A DNA stretch of 64,000 nt from Sphingopyxis macrogoltabida. GTDB lineage: Bacteria; Pseudomonadota; Alphaproteobacteria; Sphingomonadales; Sphingomonadaceae. Below, one piece after another: positions 60,727-64,000 of this stretch; position 1 is the stretch's first letter, and each line of letters starts with the position of its first letter. The notes beneath the pieces were generated by a model. The model saw only the letters and a list, made by a program, of their open reading frames with translations, ran no database searches and was not told where the DNA came from. The stretch is taken from the NCBI RefSeq assembly GCF_001307295.1, contig NZ_CP012700.1, forward strand, positions 995,001 through 1,059,000, in the 5' to 3' direction. The translations under genes were made by a program, and so were the position numbers.

Positions 60727-62078
60727 GCGCCTGGCACGATCCCGATCGCACCGTCGTCGACGCCTTCCTGGTAAAATCGCAGTTCCGGCCGGGAAGCGTA
60801 CCGACATATCGCTGGTTCCTTTGCACCTTCGAAGATGTTGCCCGCCGGCATCCGGCGGTGGACCGGCAGATGCTCGACGCCTGGCTGAAGGAGATGCAAA
60901 AACGTTGGCGATTGTCGACGCTGCTCAATCAGGTCTGCATTGTCGACCGCTTCCTCGACCACCTCGTCGAAATCGGGCTGATCGCCGACAACCCTGTTGC
61001 TGCACTTCGCCGTCGGTACAACGTCAAGCAAAGCAAGCCGATCTGGCGGGCCTTGGCTTCCCCGAATCCCGACGAATCCTTGGCCGCGTTACGACGGCCT
61101 GCGCCCTTCGGCAGCGTGCTGGGTGACTTCATGCAAGACCATGTCATGCTGATGCGCAGCCGGGGATATCAATATGAAGCGCAGGCTCACTGGCTGCTGC
61201 GGTTCGATCGGTTCCTTCAGGCCCGTCCCGACCTCGCGGAGCAACCACTTGAGGCAATGATTGCGAGCTGGGCGGCTGCCAAGCCGACCCGCAACCACGC
61301 GGCTGAATGCCAGAAGCTGGCGCGCATCCTGACCAAGGCGCGGTTCCGCCTCGATCCGACTATCCCGCCAAAGCGCTTCAATCCCCGGCCAGAGCGGGAA
61401 GTAGCGCGGGAGCATCGGCAACCGCATATCTTCAGCCCGGCTGACGTTCGGCGTATGCTCGATACCGCACGGACTTATCCGTCGCCGGACGCTCCGCTGC
61501 GGCCGTTGACCCTCTACACCATGATCATGCTGGCCTATTGTGCCGGGCTACGGCGAAGCGAGCTGGCATGGCTCGATCTTGGTGACGTGGACCTGCAATC
61601 AAGCACGATCACGATCCGGGAAACGAAGTTCTACAAGACCAGGATCTTGCCTCTATCCGACAGTGTCGCGGTCGAACTGCGCGCGTACATCGATGCGAGG
61701 CGGCGCGCTGGCGGCCCACAGAACCCGAAATCAGGGCTGTTCTGGCATGCCCACTTAAATGACCGCTACAGGCCCGAGGCGGTTACGACAATGATTACCA
61801 ACGTCATGCGCCGTGCTGGGCTCAAGCCCGCTTCGGGCCGGACCGGGCCGCGGGTCCATGACCTTCGTCACTCGATGGTGGTGAACCGCATCCTCCAGTG
61901 GTACCGGTCCGGCATTAACCCTCAGGAAAAACTGCACTTCCTCTCGACCTACATGGGGCACCGGGATCTCCACTCCACGCTGGTCTACATCACCGTCACG
62001 CAGGATCTGTTGCAGGAAGCCAGTGAACGGTTCCGCGCGCTCGGCGCCCCGTGCCTTGTCACGGAGGCGCGGCCATGA
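60723..62078 (+). CDS. ritB: RIT tyrosine recombinase B
   Basis: This 451-residue recombinase has catalytic Arg in MLAYCAGLRRSELAWLDLGD, HxxR in GPRVHDLRHSMVVNRI, and the C-terminal YMGHRDLHSTLVYITVTQD with the Tyr. The ~230-residue N-terminal core-binding region (VVDAFLVKSQFRPGSVPTYR) is typical of the middle RIT protein. Start and stop overlap both neighbours by 4 bases. Confidence 0.9.
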   Translation: MSAWHDPDRTVVDAFLVKSQFRPGSVPTYRWFLCTFEDVARRHPAVDRQMLDAWLKEMQKRWRLSTLLNQVCIVDRFLDHLVEIGLIADNPVAALRRRYNVKQSKPIWRALASPNPDESLAALRRPAPFGSVLGDFMQDHVMLMRSRGYQYEAQAHWLLRFDRFLQARPDLAEQPLEAMIASWAAAKPTRNHAAECQKLARILTKARFRLDPTIPPKRFNPRPEREVAREHRQPHIFSPADVRRMLDTARTYPSPDAPLRPLTLYTMIMLAYCAGLRRSELAWLDLGDVDLQSSTITIRETKFYKTRILPLSDSVAVELRAYIDARRRAGGPQNPKSGLFWHAHLNDRYRPEAVTTMITNVMRRAGLKPASGRTGPRVHDLRHSMVVNRILQWYRSGINPQEKLHFLSTYMGHRDLHSTLVYITVTQDLLQEASERFRALGAPCLVTEARP

Positions 62079-63079
62079 GGAAAGGCAATCCATTGCCCGC
62101 GTTGTTGCGGGCGTTCTTCCAGGAGTGGCTGGCCGAGCAGCGCAGCGCGTCAATCCACACGATCCGCTCTTATCGCGACACCTGGCGGCTGCTGCTTCGG
62201 TTCGTCGCGGAGCGAAAAGGCTGCGGGGTCGCGCGGCTGACGCTCACCGACGTCTCGGCCGGCGAGGTGCGCGCGTTCCTTCATCATACCGAGCATGGCC
62301 GCAAGACCACGATCGGCACGCGGAACTGCCGACTGGCCGCCATCCGCAGCTTCTTCAGCTTCGTGGCGGACAAGAATCCGGAATACATCGCGCAGTGCTC
62401 AGAGGTCCTGGCTGTTCCGTTGAAGCGGGAGCCCACCTCCGCGCCGTGCTACCTCGAGCCCGAGGAGGTCGAGGCCATCCTCGCCCAGCCCAACCGATCG
62501 ACACTCGAAGGGCTGCGCGACCATGTACTGCTCTCGTTCCTCTATAACAGTGGCGCGCGAATCCAAGAGGCGCTTGACCTCTGTCCCGAAGCAATCCGGT
62601 TCGATGCACCGAACTTCGTGCGTCTTTACGGCAAGGGGCGCAAGGAACGCATCTGCCCGCTCTGGCCAGAAACCGTGGCATTGCTCAGGAAGCTACTGGA
62701 GCGACAGCCGCGTGCGCCCGATGAGCGGATCTTCGTCAATCGATACGGTGAACCGCTAGGGGCGTCAGGGGTGCGGTTCAAGCTCAACGCCTACGTGGAA
62801 CAAGCCGCGAAATCGACGCTGACCCTCCAGTCAAAACACGTTACGCCTCACAGCTTCCGGCACGCGACCGCCGTCCACCTCGTTGCCGCCGGGGTCGATA
62901 TCACCGTCATCCGCAGTTGGCTCGGGCACGTCAGTCTCGATACGACCAATCACTATGCTCAGGCCAATCTGGAGACCAAACGAAAGGCGCTGGAACAGGT
63001 TGGCGCCCCGGCGGCGAGCAACGTGCCACCTTCGTGGAAGCGAGATGCCAATCTGATGGGATGGCTCGACACCCTATAG
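62075..63079 (+). CDS. ritC: RIT tyrosine recombinase C
   Basis: This 334-residue recombinase starts at 62075 (MRKGNPLPALLRAFFQEWLA; ATGA overlap). A SAM-like domain (SIHTIRSYRDTWRLLLRFVA) is followed by the catalytic domain: Arg in LSFLYNSGARIQEALDLCPE, HxxR in TPHSFRHATAVHLVAAG, and LGHVSLDTTNHYAQANLE with the Tyr. The stop is 87 bp before the right end of the element. Confidence 0.9.
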   Translation: MRKGNPLPALLRAFFQEWLAEQRSASIHTIRSYRDTWRLLLRFVAERKGCGVARLTLTDVSAGEVRAFLHHTEHGRKTTIGTRNCRLAAIRSFFSFVADKNPEYIAQCSEVLAVPLKREPTSAPCYLEPEEVEAILAQPNRSTLEGLRDHVLLSFLYNSGARIQEALDLCPEAIRFDAPNFVRLYGKGRKERICPLWPETVALLRKLLERQPRAPDERIFVNRYGEPLGASGVRFKLNAYVEQAAKSTLTLQSKHVTPHSFRHATAVHLVAAGVDITVIRSWLGHVSLDTTNHYAQANLETKRKALEQVGAPAASNVPPSWKRDANLMGWLDTL

Positions 63080-63124
63080 AATAATGTGAAGGACGTGGCG
63101 AAATGTTCCGCAGCTTTGCAGGAC

Positions 63125-63163
63125 TACGCCGCGTTCCTCCGCATTACCGCTTCCTCGCGATAA
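63125..63163 (-). repeat. right inverted repeat of the RIT element
   Basis: TACGCCGCGTTCCTCCGCAT to GCTTCCTCGCGATAA, complementary to 59364-59402 with one mismatch. Confidence 0.9.
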
Positions 63164-63166
63164 GCG

Positions 63167-63490
63167 ATCATCCACGCTAACCTGCGCGACGCGCTGGAAG
63201 CCACGCGGATCGTCGACAGCGAGACCGGCGGGACGCTCAACTCCGGGGCCAAGTCCGCAGCGCTGTCGATCTTTGAGGGAACAAAGCAACGCTTCTTCGC
63301 GCAGCTGCTTCTGTCGATGAAGCTCCCGAGCTTGCTGCCTGCGATCGATACGGCGATCGCCGATGGGCATGCCGTTGTCGTGCAACTCGTCTCGACGGCC
63401 GAGGCCATGCTCGACCGGCGACTTGCCGACCTGTCTGACGAGGAACGCGAAGCTCTCGAGATCGACCTCTCCCCGCGGGAACTGATCTAA
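63167..63490 (+). pseudogene. strawberry-notch-like gene, downstream remnant
   Basis: These 107 codons continue the frame of the gene at 57187 after the RIT element (IIHANLRDALEATRIVDSET, GAKSAALSIFEGTKQRFFAQ, then LLLSMKLPSLLPAIDTAIAD). The frame ends LEIDLSPRELI at a TAA (63488-63490) that is the first part of a perfect 20-bp palindrome. The family normally continues for some 500 more residues after this block, so a second break probably occurs here. Confidence 0.85.
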
Positions 63491-63507
63491 TGTGGAGCTC
63501 CACATTA
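63488..63507. repeat. perfect 20-bp palindrome, probable end of a second element
   Basis: TAATGTGGAGCTCCACATTA is a perfect palindrome. It replaces the continuation of the strawberry-notch gene, and a minus-strand recombinase gene starts its 3' end about 120 bp away. It may be a recombination core site or terminal repeat. Confidence 0.75.
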
Positions 63508-63628
63508 CACGTATTCTTTGCAGTCGCAGTTTATGTCGAGCGTGGCGGCGAGAGACGCAGGTTTCCTTCGGTTTTCCATGATTTCACTCCAGATAATATG
63601 CGGGTTAGAGGGAGTGTTCGAAGACGGG

Positions 63629-64000
63629 TCAGGCCCGCCTTCGAACGTCGGTGAGCATTGTGATCAAGGCGTCGGAAGGCGGCTTGAAGCGCCCCGGCTT
63701 GATCGCAGGGGCACCGTGGGCTGCGAGAATCTGCAGCTTCTCTTCGGGATCGGCGCGCAAGTAGGTCTCGGTGCTCTGGATACTGGCGTGGCCGAGCCAT
63801 AATGCGACCTTGCGAATGTCCCCCGTCGCCGCGAGCGTGTGCATCGCGCAAGAATGACGAAGCACGTGGGGTGTGACGCGCTTCCCAAGGATCGACGGCT
63901 GCTTCGTCGCTGCCGTCTTGACGTGCTCGGCCAATCGGAACGCAAATCCGTCGCGGGTCATCGGCTGCCCGTTGGCATTGAGGAAAATCTCGGTGACCTC
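63629..64000 (-). CDS. tyrosine recombinase, C-terminal part (cut by window edge)
   Basis: The frame is open from the right edge to the stop at 63629, giving 123 visible residues. It starts mid-domain (EVTEIFLNANGQPMTRDGFA) and contains HxxR in RVTPHVLRHSCAMHTLAATG and the final LWLGHASIQSTETYLRADPE with the Tyr. It resembles the C-terminal half of the RIT/Tn554-like third recombinase but differs from ritC. A stop-flanking inverted repeat (GTTCGAA at 63616, TTCGAAC at 63640) overlaps its end. It is probably part of a second recombinase array extending to the right. Confidence 0.85.
   Translation of the reverse strand, partial: EVTEIFLNANGQPMTRDGFAFRLAEHVKTAATKQPSILGKRVTPHVLRHSCAMHTLAATGDIRKVALWLGHASIQSTETYLRADPEEKLQILAAHGAPAIKPGRFKPPSDALITMLTDVRRRA

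Larger units (their letters stand above)
59338..63166 (+). mobile_element. RIT element (recombinase in trio), about 3.8 kb
   Basis: Three overlapping tyrosine recombinase genes in one direction are enclosed by 39-bp inverted repeats (59364-59402 and 63125-63163, one mismatch). The ends share TTATSGCGAG: TTATGGCGAG at the left edge, TTATCGCGAG (complement) at the right. The element splits the strawberry-notch-like gene; the flanks end in ATC (59335-59337) and ATC (63167-63169), which may be a 3-bp target duplication. RIT elements are known from many proteobacteria and have this three-gene order. Confidence 0.9.

Noticed and set aside
1..64000. CRISPR array or cas genes
   Set aside because: No regularly spaced direct repeats and no Cas-like protein were seen on either strand.

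Overview
The window is high-GC, tightly packed alphaproteobacterial DNA. Gene content points to the Sphingomonadales, most like Sphingopyxis or a relative: secE-nusG-tesB-rplK-rplA, a lignostilbene/carotenoid-type dioxygenase, many small GTG/TTG/ATGA-coupled operons, SPOR proteins, and dispersed palindromic repeats of the type common in sphingomonads. No rRNA or species-level marker is present, so the genus is an inference.

Layout. 1-5.1 kb: a DUF885 gene cut by the left edge, a divergent AraC-type regulator, an alpha/beta hydrolase, an SMR (SugE/Gdx-like) exporter and a GPH/MFS transporter. 5.3-8.4 kb: secE, nusG, tesB, rplK, rplA. 8.4-10.5 kb (minus): four genes with 4-base overlaps (metallopeptidase, ccmA, ccmB, VOC protein). 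10.5-15.8 kb: phhB, a DUF1275 membrane protein, an amino-acid permease, a zinc-ribbon protein, a DUF2975-XRE pair, a PadR-DUF2218 pair and a GNAT enzyme. 16.2-17.1 kb: rplJ-rplL with leader and terminator. 18.4-21.9 kb: a PLP enzyme divergent from a coupled ATP-grasp ligase and nucleotidyltransferase, an unrecognised combination and the best candidate here for an undescribed pathway. 21.8-26 kb: carotenoid-oxygenase-family enzyme, its probable TetR regulator, and a MASE1-PAS-GGDEF cyclase.

26-29.8 kb is accessory in character: an 849-bp IS5/IS427-type element splits a small membrane-protein gene that can be rebuilt exactly in silico, followed by a TetR-hydrolase pair. 29.9-34.3 kb holds a cell-envelope/partition-like cluster: Sel1-SPOR protein, ParA ATPase, ribbon-helix-helix protein, TPR-SPOR protein. 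35-53.8 kb is mostly housekeeping: pyrimidine genes pyrB and a zinc-ligand-less dihydroorotase homologue, ruvX/yqgF, gatCAB, two secreted amidohydrolases, tRNA-Leu(UAG), trigger factor with an unusual His/Lys-rich tail, an AlkA-type glycosylase, ferredoxin, rlmB and tRNA-Tyr(GUA).

From tRNA-Tyr (53.85 kb) to the right edge lies a genomic island: a tyrosine integrase next to the tRNA, a lytic transglycosylase, a CHC2/Toprim protein and a strawberry-notch-like methyltransferase/helicase gene. That last gene is interrupted by a complete RIT element (three overlapping tyrosine recombinases, 39-bp inverted repeats), and its downstream remnant stops inside a perfect 20-bp palindrome that probably marks a second recombinase-type element running off the edge. 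Palindromic repeats of at least four types occur in the intergenic spaces.
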